DNA of 64,000 bases from Amblyornis subalaris (lineage: Eukaryota > Chordata > Aves > Passeriformes > Ptilonorhynchidae): assembly GCA_018881555.1 (NCBI GenBank), contig JACAXG010000055.1, forward strand, positions 5,106,978 through 5,170,977, given 5' to 3'. Position 1 is the stretch's first letter. Every line of letters starts with the position of its first letter. The notes under the pieces were generated by a model. The model did no database searches. It had not been told where the DNA came from and saw only the letters and a list, made by a program, of their open reading frames with translations. A program made the translations under genes and the position numbers. Positions 1-13,896 of the stretch are shown piece by piece.

Positions 1-3000
1 TAGTCCATATCCTTCATTCCAGGCTACAATGTTACTATCTATGGTGCAGAATGTTGAAAGCTCTACTAAAATCAACACTGTCTGTCCTCCTGTACTGCAG
101 AGCTAGACATTGCAGCACAGGGGCAGTCAGGTCAGTCATCAGTGATCTGCCCTTTTTCCTCNCCTTCTTAGTCTTTTGTCAGATGAAGTCTCTTACAGGA
201 CGTCATGTGTGTCTCCAGAAAGGACAGGAGATGTGGCGTTCCCTTCTCCATTGGGAAGGACATGCAGAGGGACAAATCTGAACCCTGTTCATCCAAAGGC
301 TTTTAGAATGTGAAAACTTTTCACCTCAGTGAAGAAATTAAAGCCAAGACCAGCATCTATCTCCTCCTAGAGACAGACGATTGCCGAGCACAAGCGCTTG
401 ACTGTTACGCTGGGTTTTTGTCAGCCCAGATTTTGCAGTTGCTGAGAAGAGATGTATCTGATTCAAACAAGACCTTGCTTTGGTTTCACAGCACCAACCC
501 AAGCTGGAGAAACACTTTCCACTGCAGGCAGCAGTGCCAGCTGCCAAAACCTCATGTCCCCATGTACCAGAGACAAGAAATATCCTTATTGCTCCTGTCA
601 CCATTATTTACATATTGGCGTTATCATTGTGCTCACAGACCAGGCTTCCCAACGCAGGACGCTGCAGAAAGACTAAGATAAAAGAATGGCCCCGTCCCTA
701 CAGCACTCATATGCTAAGCCACTGTTTTCTTTTCTGCCAAGCAACTGCCAGGTGCAGCTCTGTGTATATGTGAAAAACCTGAGCTTAATTTTTTTTCCCC
801 ACACAATTTGAGAGATTTGCTGCAGTAAAGAGCTATATTTTGTGGCTAACAAACCAGAGGGAGAACAGCCTCAGCATAATTAATTGTGGAATACTGCAGC
901 CCCAGTAGTGCTGACTGATCCCAGTAACCTGAGGCGGGGATGTCATGCTATCTCTTACCTCCTCTTGCTAATCAGGGCCTCATTTCTTTCAGCAATGAGC
1001 AGATCACCAGATCCAGACCTTCCAGCTCTGTTCTGCACNAATTTCTGGGCAGGATTTATCAACTGCACACCTAAATCACTTTCTCTTTCCTTATACTAGT
1101 TCTGAGGGTAAGAAAAAGTGCTTTTGCTGGGACTGTTCATCAGGCTTTATAATGCACTTATGAACTGTGGTGGTGTAAGCTGTGGAGGTGGCACAGAAAT
1201 ATACACCTATTTTATTTATATGATTTTTTCTTAGTGTAAGGGCTGTAGCCAGCCACTGTAAGGTATAAGCTCAAGCCTTATCTCAGGGGGAGATAAACAC
1301 CTGTTAAAGAAGAGGTTAAATCTGTAGAAAGCAGTGGGAGCAAGTCTTGAGAAACAGAGAGCACAGACTTTTCAGAAAGATGCTATGATTGTTGTATACT
1401 GATCGCCATTACCAGTAATTGTAAAGACCAGAGAGTACTACACTGATGGATAATACTGTGGCTAAAAGATCAGAGTAATCTAGCAAGGATAAAACAGTTT
1501 TGATAGGATCAGATAAACTAGACAGAGAGGAGACATAATACTCTTGTCGTCTCTACAAGTTCTCTGTCCTCTNTAGTATTGTCCACTGCAAAATATCCTC
1601 TCTGCTGCCTCTAAAAATAGAAATCGAGCAGATAGAAGCTGGATATCAGGGTGGAGGCATTAACAAAAATGCATTTGGCCAAACTGGTGCAGAAGAAGGT
1701 CACAGCTTGAAGAAAATATGATTCTTTCTTTAAATTGCTGCTTAGTTCAATACAGGGATATGCCACAAAAGTAGAGAAGCACCCCATATTTCCTCACATA
1801 CTGCCTTGCTAAGATTCATTGTTCANGGGCTGTGGTTTATGTCTGATATACAAATGCTTGCACTTCCATCAGGATACAAAGCTGCCACTCCCTTTAAGAA
1901 ACACCATGCTTGCCTGAGTCTCCTGAAATCCCAACACGGTCTGTGCTGTTTGGCTCTCTCCTGCAGACCACCCTGGTGGGACGTGCCTTTGACAGCCTGC
2001 TGTCAGAGGATTTCCCTGCAGGCAAATTCTCTTTTTAAAATTCCTGACAGAAATGTCTTTTGAAAGGTTTCATTTTGTAAGTGCCTTTCATTTGCTGCCA
2101 TACTGAAACCTCCTGGAAACTGGATTACCTTCCCTTGGATGTCTCTGGTGGGTGTTCTTGTGCCCCTATAAAANGATGCAGGATGCAGGTTTTCTGGTCT
2201 GATTAGAGGAGTAATTTATATTCAGCAGATATCCAGAAAGCAGCTCTGAAGATCTACAGTACATGACATCTTGAAATAACTGGAGTAGACTCTACAGTGT
2301 TAATTAGGAATTACGTACATGTCCAAAAAATATGTAAATAAAGTATAACAAGCTAGGAATGCTAAAGATCACAAAGACTGAAGGTATTCAGCAACGCCTA
2401 ATTAAAGAGACTGCCAGTGTAACTAATTAATGAATCTTCTTTTTCAAGATGATCTTTCTAAATGACAAGGCTCTAAAATGTGACTTTTTCATATTCATTT
2501 GAGATCAGGCACCAAAAAGCCCTTTCCAGTTAGAGAACAAAAATAATGACACCTGCACTGTGACTAACACCCTGCAGGGTAGCCACAATAAGGGTCCAGG
2601 GGTCCAGCCAGGCTGGAGAGGGGTGGCTGCAGACCANTTTTATGGATGTTGGTCTAAAACAACATGTACAGCTGCTGCCTAAAAGATTACAAAATGGGAG
2701 TAGGTTCTGTCCCAAGCAAAAGCTTTCCAGAACCTTAAACCTTTTTCTTTTCTATTACTGTGTTTTTCAGACATCATGGGTTGGAAGAAAAGGGGTTTGT
2801 GAAACAAAGCCAGTGATGCCAAAATGTTGTAGATGGACCGTTGTGTGGAAGTCACTGCAGTGCCTCTGAACTGATGCTTTGTTTTCCAAATAAATCACAG
2901 GAACTGAAGGAGTAGACAGCTTGGAATGTGGCTGTACAGGTCCCCTGTTAAGAAGCAGAAACTCTTGGCCATGATAAAAGGAACATGAATAGTTTTGAAG

Positions 3001-6000
3001 GCAGCTACCTCACAACTGGGACTGTGAAGCCACTCATCAGCTTATCAATCATGACGAAGAGCTCAGGGGAGGGGAATGTCTCAAAATGAGATTGATTTCC
3101 TTGGATTTAAAAATAGGATTCTTTTTTCTTGGGGTTTTAAAAATGATGGACCCAGTTGCCTGCCCATGTCTCTGGCCGACAAACACACACACAAATATAT
3201 AAAATATATATGTACACCTGAGTGACACACCACTCCTTTGAAGTATCAAAAGAAAAGATGCAGACACACCTCCCCACTCTCCTTGCTCCCAAACTGGCCA
3301 TTGATTTCTGTCCATTGCTGCAGAAGTAGGACTGAAAGTAGATGTGCCATCAGCACACAGAGATATAATATATTGAGTCAAAGTTTATAGCTCTAAATTG
3401 TAAGGACTGTGGCTACTTGAAGCTATTTGGAAGCTGGTTTAAAGAGGAATTTCAGTTTCCTCTTTTTTTTTTTTTTTCAGCATGGAAAAGGAGAAATCAT
3501 GTCCTACATTTGTTTATTTTTTTCAAACACTATCACTAGGATTTGTGTTCAGCATTTCTGTGAGAGAAGCTCACAAAGTAAAATTGTTGCACGCCTGTGT
3601 CTGTAGCTTTGCCAGTAAGTGGTGCTAGCTGCACAGTTTTGTAGCCCTTCCAGGAAAATTAACGGTAAGGCTACAGCAAATCCCATTTTAGAGGAGTATG
3701 TTTTTTGAGGAAAATATGCAAATATAAACTGTTTGAACAACACAACTCGGGAAATCATCCTCTGATCATTTTAAGTCTGTGATAGGCACGTTTGATGGAG
3801 CAATGTCCAATTCTTTAGCCATTTTCACAGTTTCTGGACACATCATGTGTGCAAGCTCTGTGCATCAAGGAGGTCACGTTCTTATCAGCGTTTACCTGTC
3901 TTGTGCACATACTGTACTGGCTGAGCAAGCACAGATTAGTTTTATATATACTTATGCACATGTATACCCTGCTGCTGAATATGTGCCTAGNCTGAACACT
4001 GCAGCACTCGGACCTGCTGCAGCTCCGGATTCACGCGTGGATGCCCCGTTACTATGGGGATTGGCTCCGCTGAGTCCTGTGACAGTAAAATCCCGGGCTT
4101 GCATCTAGTCATCCAGGGAGGGTTAAAAGGCAGAGAGCCCTTCGGAGGAGGAAAGCATATTTACCGCTCAAAAACATGCTAAATGGGCATATATTCACCT
4201 GCACGCTTGAGTGCCTCCAAAATAGGGAAAATATTAATCCCATCATCTGAATAGCACTTATCAGCAGAGGATTTGCTTAAGAAGATTTTCTATCTTGGCC
4301 TTTTCAAGGAGGGGTGAAGCTGCTCCAGCAGCTGGTGGGCAGCTTGGGGAAGTCTGCCCGTCAAGAGAAATAAAAATGGAGGCTCAGACAGTGAGAAGGC
4401 ACCAGCAGATGTGAGTGGAGGTGAGGGNCTGCCTGGCTGTGGTTTGGGGTGGTGGTGGGGCTTAAGGCCAGGGATGGCACTTTATTGATCCTTCCAGAAC
4501 CCTGTCTGTGCTAGGGGGACTCTCAGAGACACAAAGCTGGAATCTCCAGGGCACACTAAAACAAACCTGTGCCTGATTTCTGTTGGAATATGAGAGAAAA
4601 NGGACTGATGGGCATGGAGGGCTTTATGGGGTGGTCTTCTTATATGCTCTGACTTAGAGCAAATATCCATTTACCAGAGGGGTAGGACCCTTTATATTTG
4701 GTTATTTGTTCACCAGAGCTGTGGGGCTCCCTCGGAGNAAAGTGCTAGAGCTTTCCTTCTTGACAGTGCCAGAGCAAGGCCCCTACCAGTGCCAGAGTAG
4801 CCTGAGTTTTGTACCAGCAAACTTTGCACCTGAGTTTTCTGCCTCCCTTGCTGTGATGCTACATTTTGGTGTTCTCCACACAGCCCAGCCCCTGCCCTCA
4901 GAATCAGCCCCTAAGGAGACAGCTCGAGTGAGACTGTGGCCCCTGAAGATCACCCCTACCTAAGCATGAGCTTTTGCTGTGAGCTGNGGACTGCCATGTC
5001 TCCACTCTGGAGAGTCACACTGCACTCTGGGTGGGGAAGCATTGCTGGGCTCTGGGGTTTTCCCTACACACTGAGAACATTTCCAGGGGTGATGACTGCT
5101 GAAAAGACCTAGAACAGGTGCTACTCAAGGCTGGACGGGGGGGTTCTGAATGGTAGTGGGTGCCAGAGGAAGGGCTCTGGGAAGGAACTCTCCTGTTCTG
5201 CACTGCCCAGGTTTCAAGTCCCCTGAATTTTGATTTCCACTGCAGGGGAGAAAAAACAAAAGGGAGACGAGTTAGCCTCTGCAGAGCAGTCCCGGGGGGT
5301 GTTTGTACAACGCTGGTTTCTGGAAAGGTGAGGGAGGAGTCCTNGCAGCAGGAGGGAATCTTTAATTAGAGCTACTCTTGCCCACAGAGAGGAGCTTGTG
5401 GGGAGCAGGTGGAAAAGGCTTTTAAACACTGCAATTGAACCGCCTTAATCAGAACATCTGGTAAATCTCTTGAGGAGGACACGGCACTTTTGAAGGTGAT
5501 GGAAGGAATTCTCTTCTCTTNACTGCTGCAGGCAGTTGCTGCTTTCCCAAGCCCCTGAGGCTGAAAGGTAGCCAGCATCCTCGCCACCCGATGGGCAGGC
5601 ACCGTGTCTACCCCCCGACCAGGGAAAAGGGAAAGATTTAACTTGCAGATTGGAGTGAGAAAAAGAGGCAGCTACTCACCAACAGAGAAAACCTGGAAGC
5701 TTGCCCAAGGAAAAGAAAGACTGGCTGTGTGAAAATTCAGTGAAACGTATTTAAGGGCNCTAACCTCAGAAATCTCGTCTGTTCTAGTGCCTGCAATAGG
5801 AATTGCTTTTCCAGAGTTNCATGTCTGCTTTCGTGGGAGCAGCTCCTCTGCCATAGTGCTCCAGCCATGCCAGAACAACACAAGTCTGGGGTTTGTCCTG
5901 CAGAAACACATCTTTGGCTTTTTAAGGCCAGTGTTTTCTGCTCTGTGCATTTTCAGCATAATATGGATTTGCAAAGGTGACTGAAAAATGGGCTGTGCAA

Positions 6001-7879
6001 AGTCATTAGCAACATTGATTCTCATTATTGTAGCATATGCCACTGCAAAAACATCCAGCATTTGCAAGATGGATGGGTTGCACCGGCTGGGCTGCGAGTG
6101 CCTAATTAGTTAAAATACACAGCATCATAAATGCCAGCACTGGCAGCTGAGGCCTTGCAATGTCAGTATGGTGGGCAGCGTTAATTTGTGCTGACATCAG
6201 AGCACTCCCTTGGTACGGATGCCAAATCCTTGCTCTGTGCTGCAGCCAGAGTCCTGCACCCAAGCCCAGGACAGTGTGTGTGTCATGAAACTGGCCCAAG
6301 GTACAGCAGCAGTTGCTGTGAGAGGCACCAGCAGCAACAGCAGCAGCAGCAGGGACAACACAAGGCAAAACAGGCTCTGTAGGAGGCTGGCTAAGTGCTC
6401 TGATGTCCTTTCGCTCAGCCTCCATGACCCAAAGAGCCGCAGGAATGTGCAGGCAGGGACTCCCCATTGCTCAGTGTGCAGCTGTCCCAGAAAGGATAAA
6501 GTCAGCTTTGTGGTTTCAGTTCAAAATCAGAATAGGTACTCACTGAATGGGCATCCATCTCTACAAAACTGCCTTACTAAATTGAACTCCTCTCCTATCA
6601 CAAAGCCTGACTTTAATGCCGGCAGCGGCAGCTTGGGCACCCGTACTGGGGCAGTGCCTGAGAGTGCTCTCAGCATGCCTAAGAGGGTCCCACCCTGCAC
6701 GGCTGGTGTGGGGATTCTTTGCCCACACCCCAACGAGGAAAAGTCACATCCTCCGGCAAAATGCCCCAACTTCTCTCCCGGCTTNCCCAGCGCAGTTAAT
6801 GTAACCTTTGCCAGGGAAAGCATCCTGTGAATCANAGGGCACCGTGCCAGCTGATCTGTGAACAATTTAACCGATTTTTCATTAACCAGCAGCTTATGGA
6901 GAAGTTGCTAAATTTTATGGGCCATTAGCAGCTTCTGACGCTGCAAATGACTATGAAATTCAGGGTCTTGCAGTTTTGAATCTTGTAGGCTTGATAAATA
7001 GCCCTCGTTGGGAGTGTAGATTTGAACAAACACGCTTGGTATGGCCCCATANGAACAAGCTGTTGGCGGCATGCAGAATGGGGGACGTGGGGATGGGAGT
7101 GACTGCAGCAACCCACAAGCCTGTCTGCATCTCCCCCAAAGCNGGGAATTTTCTCGAGTAAAGGAAATTTTGAGAAATGTTTTCCTGAAGATGGTCCATG
7201 AAGGCATTGAGGAGTGGGAGTGAAGCAGTGAACAAGGGTTAACACAACCATTAAAATAGGTGTTAATTGAGTGCAGGGGAGGGCTGAAAGTGCTGATTGN
7301 TGTTTATGCATGTGTAGCTGGACATCTGCAAAAACGTCATTTATCCTCATTTTATGGCTGGGAAATTTCCACTGCAGAACAGCAAAATAAAGATTCCCAG
7401 GATCACACGCAGGCCACAGGCTGAGCAGGTTTGGGTACAGGTTTATCCTAACCTCAGCCATGGGCTGTGCGGCTCTCTTCACACAGGTCTCACAGCAACC
7501 TGCTGCCTGCCCAGCTGGCCCCTGCCCAGGGGTAAGCCCTGACTGTCACAATTTCCCAGCTCCTGTAAGTGTTCCAGCAACTTTGCAACAGAAATAAAAA
7601 GTTACTGTTTCTGCCTGGATGAAACTATCCTGTGTGGAAATGTTACCACACGCCCCGGAAGGCAAGGGTAGCCCAGGCTCTTGGTAATAGATCCCTTGNG
7701 GTGGATTAGAGTGAAACGACACTGAATGACTAGTGTTTGTAAATATATATACGTATGCTTATTTTGGAACAATCTGGTTACAATGGAAANCAGGTATGTA
7801 GCCATTTTGGTTATTCTTATCTATAGTAATATAGCAATATAAAAGCATAAAAATATCACTTAAGAAAATGTATGAGGAC
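1..7879. other. Intergenic: no recognised gene
   Basis: I see only short open frames without family signatures, several broken by isolated Ns. Minor features are a CA/TA-rich patch at 3187-3213, a T-run near 3463-3477 and a short CAG-rich run near 6331-6352. The CAG run creates Gln/Ser-rich frames, including a 206-codon frame at 6210-6830 that I do not believe. A possible terminal non-coding exon at 2771-2910 and a possible conserved element near 5990-6200 are described under findings. Confidence 0.5.
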
Positions 7880-7938
7880 AAAGAAGGAAAGAGAGAAAGA
7901 GAGAAAGAGAGAAAGAGAGAAAGAGAGAGAGAGAAGGA

Positions 7939-8022
<84 letters not shown>

Positions 8023-8031
8023 GGAAAAGAG
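7880..8031. repeat. Homopurine GAAA microsatellite
   Basis: All 152 bases are purines on the plus strand. The left part is a GAGAAA/GA mixture. The part from about 7937 to 8021 is a nearly perfect GAAA tetranucleotide array of about 21 copies. It generates long Lys/Glu/Arg frames on the plus strand and Phe/Leu/Ser frames on the minus strand that are artefacts. Confidence 0.98.
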
Positions 8032-8058
8032 TAGAAAGGTATCACCAGCCATGGATCC

Positions 8059-8512
8059 TGTGACAAGACTTGATTGTTGCAAAATGATGGTCATAGTCTT
8101 GACCTGTTGGTGGGGAGAGCCTGTGAAACATAGAGTTCTGTGGGTTAATATACTTCAGTCCGGGTTCTTTCCCTGGTGGGGGAGAGCTTTCACTCCTCTG
8201 GTGGAAGGCCTCAGAAATGAGTCTGGGGGCACTTCAGGCTTCTTTCATGGTTTATGACACCTTCTAAGACATAACAGCTGCCTCTCATGTCAACATAGCC
8301 TACGTGTGGATGTGACTATCCCGTGTGAACACGACCTTCCCTGCGGAGGGGAGGGGGCGTAAGGGAGGACAATTGGCCTGATAAAAAGCACGATCCCACC
8401 TCGCAGGATCTGCCTCTTATCTGGCTCAAAATCTGGCTTGTAGCTTCCGGTGGGTGTTCACTCCCTCTGCCTTGTGCTCTGCCTTATGTGCATCAGAGAT
8501 TTTGCCACCACA
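8059..8512 (+). mobile_element. Possible solo LTR, family not recognised
   Basis: This segment begins TGTGACAAG and ends GCCACCACA, giving TG...CA termini. The flanking 5-mers are gatcc on the left and catcc on the right, a 4/5 match that could be a decayed target-site duplication. Inside there is a TATA-like gataaaaag and moderate GC content. No AATAAA was found and I do not recognise the family. The termini could be coincidental. Confidence 0.28.
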
Positions 8513-11500
8513 CATCCAAATCTCACCTCCTCCCCTCGGGGGGTGCAAACCCTGCCACAGCAAAGCACTCTGCCCNTCCATAAATGGGCAATTGTTTTGA
8601 GTCATTAAGCATTAACATTTCAGTCTCTCACCAGAAGATGATTAAACCACAAAGTTTAAGCCTAAGGTAAACTATGAGACTTCGAAGACAGGATGTTCAA
8701 GTTTTCTTTTTNTCTAGTGTTCAACTTCTAATTAAAACAAGGCTGCTGCTGGCAAGAGCAGTCCAGCCCACCCCTGAGCTCAGATGAGGACTGGACTTGA
8801 AATCTCTGCACTCCCCAATGGGCAGAACTCCCCTCTGAAGACAGGGATGGCAGATGGCAGAGCCTTGCCTGCCACTGACGTGGCAGAAAGGTGCAGTCCC
8901 TGCTCTCACGTGGCTGAACAGGCAAGGGCAGAACCCAGTGCCGTATTAGGCTGGGCTGCAGCCATGCAACAGAACATTTAGCCCAGATGTTTTGGCCGAC
9001 AAACCTCGTTAGCCTTTGACAATCCATGCATTCCAGAGCCAACCAGTATGGCCACCTGAATACAAGAGCCTTTCCAGTGATGCTCATTTTGCTTTTTGAT
9101 AAAGGGAGATGGGTACGGGGCAAAATTTGGAGGATGAAGCTTGGGTCTCATGCACAAGANATGCTCAGCTGAAATTTCTGACCCCTTTTTAAAGGGAACT
9201 GTGACTCAAGGGACCCACTGAAGCCCCAGGCATNCTGGGGAAGCCCTGCCTGGGAGTCTGCCCAGGCACACAGCAACACTGACAGCAATACTTGCTGGCA
9301 CAGCTTGGCTGGTGACAGGGTATAGCAGGATTCAAAGAGACAGATTTTGGCACCTTGCTGCAGGGAGGAGGGAGAATAGATGCCACTTCCATGCACTCTG
9401 GAGGAGGGTATAGAAAGCCATGACTAACCCTGCTCATGAAGGAGAAACCCNAGCTTCCCCTTGTGTGCTAAATCTGCTGAGTGCATCCTGGCAGTGTGCA
9501 GCCTGCTGCCCATCGCTGGGGTGAAAGCAGATGTGGTTCATTCATATGCCCAGGCTTGGGTTTTCTTCTGCTCCTCAATATCGCACAGAGGTTCCCATTT
9601 GGAAGCCCAAGTTTATTTGTTAGAGCATTACAGGGGGATGAAAAAATAAAGCAGCTTGTGCTCCCCACTGAGCTGTGGGCCAGAGCTGGAGCCTATCACC
9701 TTGGCACCTGCCCATGCTGGATAGCCACCACAGCTTTAAACCATGGCTGCTACCAGAGTTAATATGAAATGGATGGAAGGAAGAGCTGTAAAAGTAGTGA
9801 ACTGGCTGCTAGGACTGAATGATGGCTGGCTGCTTATAGGCAAGTCAGATGTACCAAAGTGGTCCTGAGAATTGAGCTGGACTGTCATTTAAAAACTAAA
9901 AGAAGATTTGAAAATAGGGAAAACATGAATCAGCAGTATGGAGTCACTGCCAGTAGATGTCAGAGATTTCATTTGCAAGTGAAAATTCACATCCCCCTCA
10001 CATCAGTGTTGCTACCTCATGTCCCATATCCAAAAGAAGATAAATGCGTTATTACATGTGGCATTCACAACCCCCTCAAAATATAAAGATCCTGAGTAGC
10101 AAGTTGATTTAAGAGGTTATTAGATGATTGAATGGTGAACCCATTCCTGTAGAGTGTGCAGGTGGGCACTGGGGCAAATGTGATCTGCTGTAAGCAATGC
10201 AGTCAGCACTCCTTTCAGTCCCCAGCCCTGCTCATGTGGGGATCTTCCCAGAACAGTGAGTGCAACTCAATAGCAATTGGGGAAAACTATGTATTTAATG
10301 AAAAAAGACTAGGGAAAAATCAGATTCGTCAATCTGAAAGCACCTACNAATATATATTAGATCTCCTCAAGGTAGAAGGGTGTACTCAGCACATAATGTG
10401 TATGTTGGCAATTCAGACGGAGATCAGTCAGGATAATATTACAGACATTTATCTGTGCTGCTTTGATCAGCTTTTCTTTTGAAGTTTCCTGAGTCAAAAA
10501 TATTCAAGCAAATGATTTCTCCCTGCATTTTGATACTTGTGCTTCTAAACAGTCATTAAATGAGGAGGCCCAAGAAATGTGGGGAACAAATCTCAGCATC
10601 TGTGCATATCTGTGTATGAGCCATCCAGTGTTTTCTATGCCCATCCTTTCCTGGTTCTTGTCATGTGTGAGTGTAAGGCATGAAAAAATTTGTTCATCAT
10701 CTCCTCAGAATTTAAAATANTTCATTATTCTCTGTGTGGGCCAACCAATAACCATCTCTTCAGGTGCAAATGTGTTTTGATGGCCTGCCACCTAGCACAG
10801 TTATAGCAGTTTGGAATCATGCATCAGCCTACAGAACAGCACTACTAATTNAAAAAAAAAAATTAAATCTCCTTGTTCAGATGGCAGTAGGGGACCCTTT
10901 GAGAGAAGTACATGCCTGGAGAGTCCACAGCACCCAGCATAAGTGTATATGTGGCTGTGTATTCCTGACAGTGTCTCNCATCAGAGTTATCAGAAAACTG
11001 CCTGGTGTAGCTGTGGAGTTGAGAAGAAGCCCAAGTGCTGGCACCACGAGTGCACATGGATCAGCAGTCGGCATCAGAATGCTGACAGTGGAAGTAGGAC
11101 AGCATTTGGCTGACACATCTGTTGGGACAAATGCTGTCCCCACTTCACCTCAAATGTTTCTTATCTACCTAGGCTGGCCGGATGTCCATTATTTGGCCAA
11201 TGATGCAGTGTTATGGCATAGTCGGTGTTATCTCACAGACACCATAGGGGCTGATAAGTTGCACACAGTTACACCTACACAACAGTGTTCTCGTTTCAGN
11301 ACTTACCTGTTATCATGCCATATTAATAAGGCAGATCTGGCCTAGCTGCTGGCAATGTGAAATGCTGCTGTATCATCAGGGGAATGTGATTTGCAAAGCA
11401 CTCGGCTCCCGAGGAGNGCCTCAGAAGAAAGTGTGCTGTATTTCTTTCATATTCTTAAAAAAGAATCATGGCATGGAATTTTTATTAATTTGATATCCAA

Positions 11501-13865
11501 TATTCAACCCTGTTTGAACTCTACTACATTTTCTTTCATTTAAAGTTTCTCTCTATTTGTTATTTTTTATAAAAGAGGGTCAGGCAAGTTCAATTCTTCA
11601 TAAGGAGATGGTATAGTTTTGAGTTCTAACAGCTCTTTATAGGTTGAAAATGCACTTAAATTATGTGAGAAGAGTCCCACAGAAACACATTACTTCATAA
11701 AGCTGGAAAGCAAACAGTTGGAGAAACACTTCTTACACATGTTTTGGACTATCTCTGCTAACTTGCTTTGACCCTTTTTTACCTTTGAACAACCAAAGAA
11801 TTAGAGGGTCTGATGGAGAATCGAAGTGTAAAAGGACATTCATTCAGGGTAAGTGATTACAAAGCAGAAGAGTAAAATGGATATTTACATCAGACTTTAC
11901 CACGAAGAGGAATCATCTCACATTGAAATGCTAATTGAAGTGATTTTAAACTAAACTGATGGAGTCAGTGGTAGTGAATCACCAGGGTCACAAAGTGCTT
12001 GTCCGAGAATTGTGCAGTAACCATCACAAATTGCCCATTGTACCAGAAAAAGAAAAGGTGGGAAATATGTCCAGGGCTCTAGGTTTTTGAAACAGTCAAG
12101 TCTGTTTTCTTTACCAGAAAAAGACTCTATGAAAAAGACCAAATGAGGCATGGTAAGATCCAAGCTTCTCAAATTAATTCCAATAAACACTGACAGAAGA
12201 CACATGTATTTTTTCTTTCACATTAATTTTACACTTTATATAAAATATGAAATACGAATATGAATCCAGTGAAGTTGCTTTGTATTAGAACATTGCAAAA
12301 ATTTCATGAGTAGGAATGTTTTATCTAGCTTTCAGATTTCCTTAAGTATTTAGTGTTGCTTTGAAAGAAACCAAGAGGAAGTGAAACCCCCAAACAATTG
12401 ATGCTAACAAAGCAGGATGAGACCCATAATTCCTANTGACAGCTTGAATCCAGTGCTGTTCAACAGAGCTGGAACTCAAGACAAGACTTATCCCTCTTGC
12501 AGATTATGATAACTTAAATTTTATTAGGAAATGTTAGGTTTGGCCTCTGCTTCCTTCTCCAAAACTCTGGGTTTTCATAGCTCTTTATTGCTCTCTGTAC
12601 TTTAGATCCCCTTCGTAGGNATTGGGCTGCTCTCTCCACTCCCTGGTGGAGCTTCTCCGTTTGGCTCAGTGTTCTTGGCCTAGGCCAAGCTTCTCATCTA
12701 CACAAAAGCTATCAAGCCACAATCAATTAAATAGAGTCAGGTGTTTGCTTCAATTTTGGTGAACAATCTAGTGGCTGCCAGAGGCAACCTAAAACACTTT
12801 GGGGATAAAGTTAAAGCAAAAGATTTGCAATANTGCCAGGGATGTGAGTGATGGATAAGATTAACAGCATTTAGTTTTTAGTTACTCTTATCTTTAGCAG
12901 ATTTTTTTCAAATTAAGTATTTTCTACAAAGTCTTAAAAGTATTTAAGCCCTAGTAGAACAGAACCCCTACGGAGTAATTATTATCATTTCTCAAGATAT
13001 CTTATAATTCACTGNTATCTTTTCCCCAGAGTATGATTTAATTACTGCCATATCAGATGAATTGTATTTTGTCTAATGTGACTCNGACTGATTAGCAGGC
13101 ATTGCTGCAAGCTGATAATGAGTTAGGCAGCTGAAATTTCACCTAAATGGAGGATCGAAATTTGTGCTCCTGATGTTGATTAACTGATATTTATTTTACA
13201 ATTATACACAAAGCACTACTACCTAGCTGTCATTTTGCAGAATGTGTTTTCACTATGTCTTTTGGATTTAGAATAATCGGTATTTCTGTGGGTTCGGTTT
13301 CTTAGTGCAAGAAAGCAATTTGCAGAAGTTGTTGATAGGAAGCCNTGTGTGTTACCTTAGTGGGGAATTTAAGCACAGATGTTTTTGGAAGATAATTTGT
13401 CAAATGACTCTAAGTCACTTCAAATATTTGCAGACTCTCAGAACTGGGGTTTGAATATTTTTTGGTGGATGAATAATTTGAACTGCATTTTCAAAAAGAA
13501 TATTTATTGCATGCCACAAGGATTAATACCAAAGACATCAAAATAACTCAGAGGCCCCTGCTTCCAGCTGAACTTTAGAAAATGAAAGACTTGAGTAAGT
13601 GCTCTGGGCATGGATGACCCGATGTCTTAATCCAGCTGCCATTTGTTATTAGAAAACAAAAGTTTTTGGTTGTCGTGATTATCCCTCTCTAGTTCTGAGA
13701 GGGTTATATTTAGAACTCATCTTTCACCAGTGTCACACATGCCTGTATTCTTGGATCTTGCAAAGTCAAAACACATTCACTTTCCCTTATTCTGCAGGAA
13801 TTAAACCATACAGAAATCATGTTCCACATGTACAGAAATCATTGCTTCTGGTGGCTAGAGACAAG

Positions 13866-13871
<6 letters not shown>
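8513..13871. other. Intergenic: no recognised gene
   Basis: This is unique-looking sequence that becomes increasingly AT-rich to the right. Short frames such as 10764-11345 carry Ns and show no domain. An A-run lies near 10851-10862. Confidence 0.5.

Positions 13872-13896
<25 letters not shown>
13872..13896. repeat. TA dinucleotide microsatellite
   Basis: About 12 uninterrupted TA units follow a tatgtg lead-in. Confidence 0.95.

Noticed and set aside
6210..6830. 206-codon frame with Ser/Asn/Gln-rich stretch
   Set aside because: It is inflated by a short CAG-type run, contains an N, and has no recognisable domain or splice context.
7759..8257. Long Lys/Glu/Arg (plus) and Phe/Leu/Ser (minus) frames over the GAAA array
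   Set aside because: They are direct translations of a simple repeat with no flanking coding signal.
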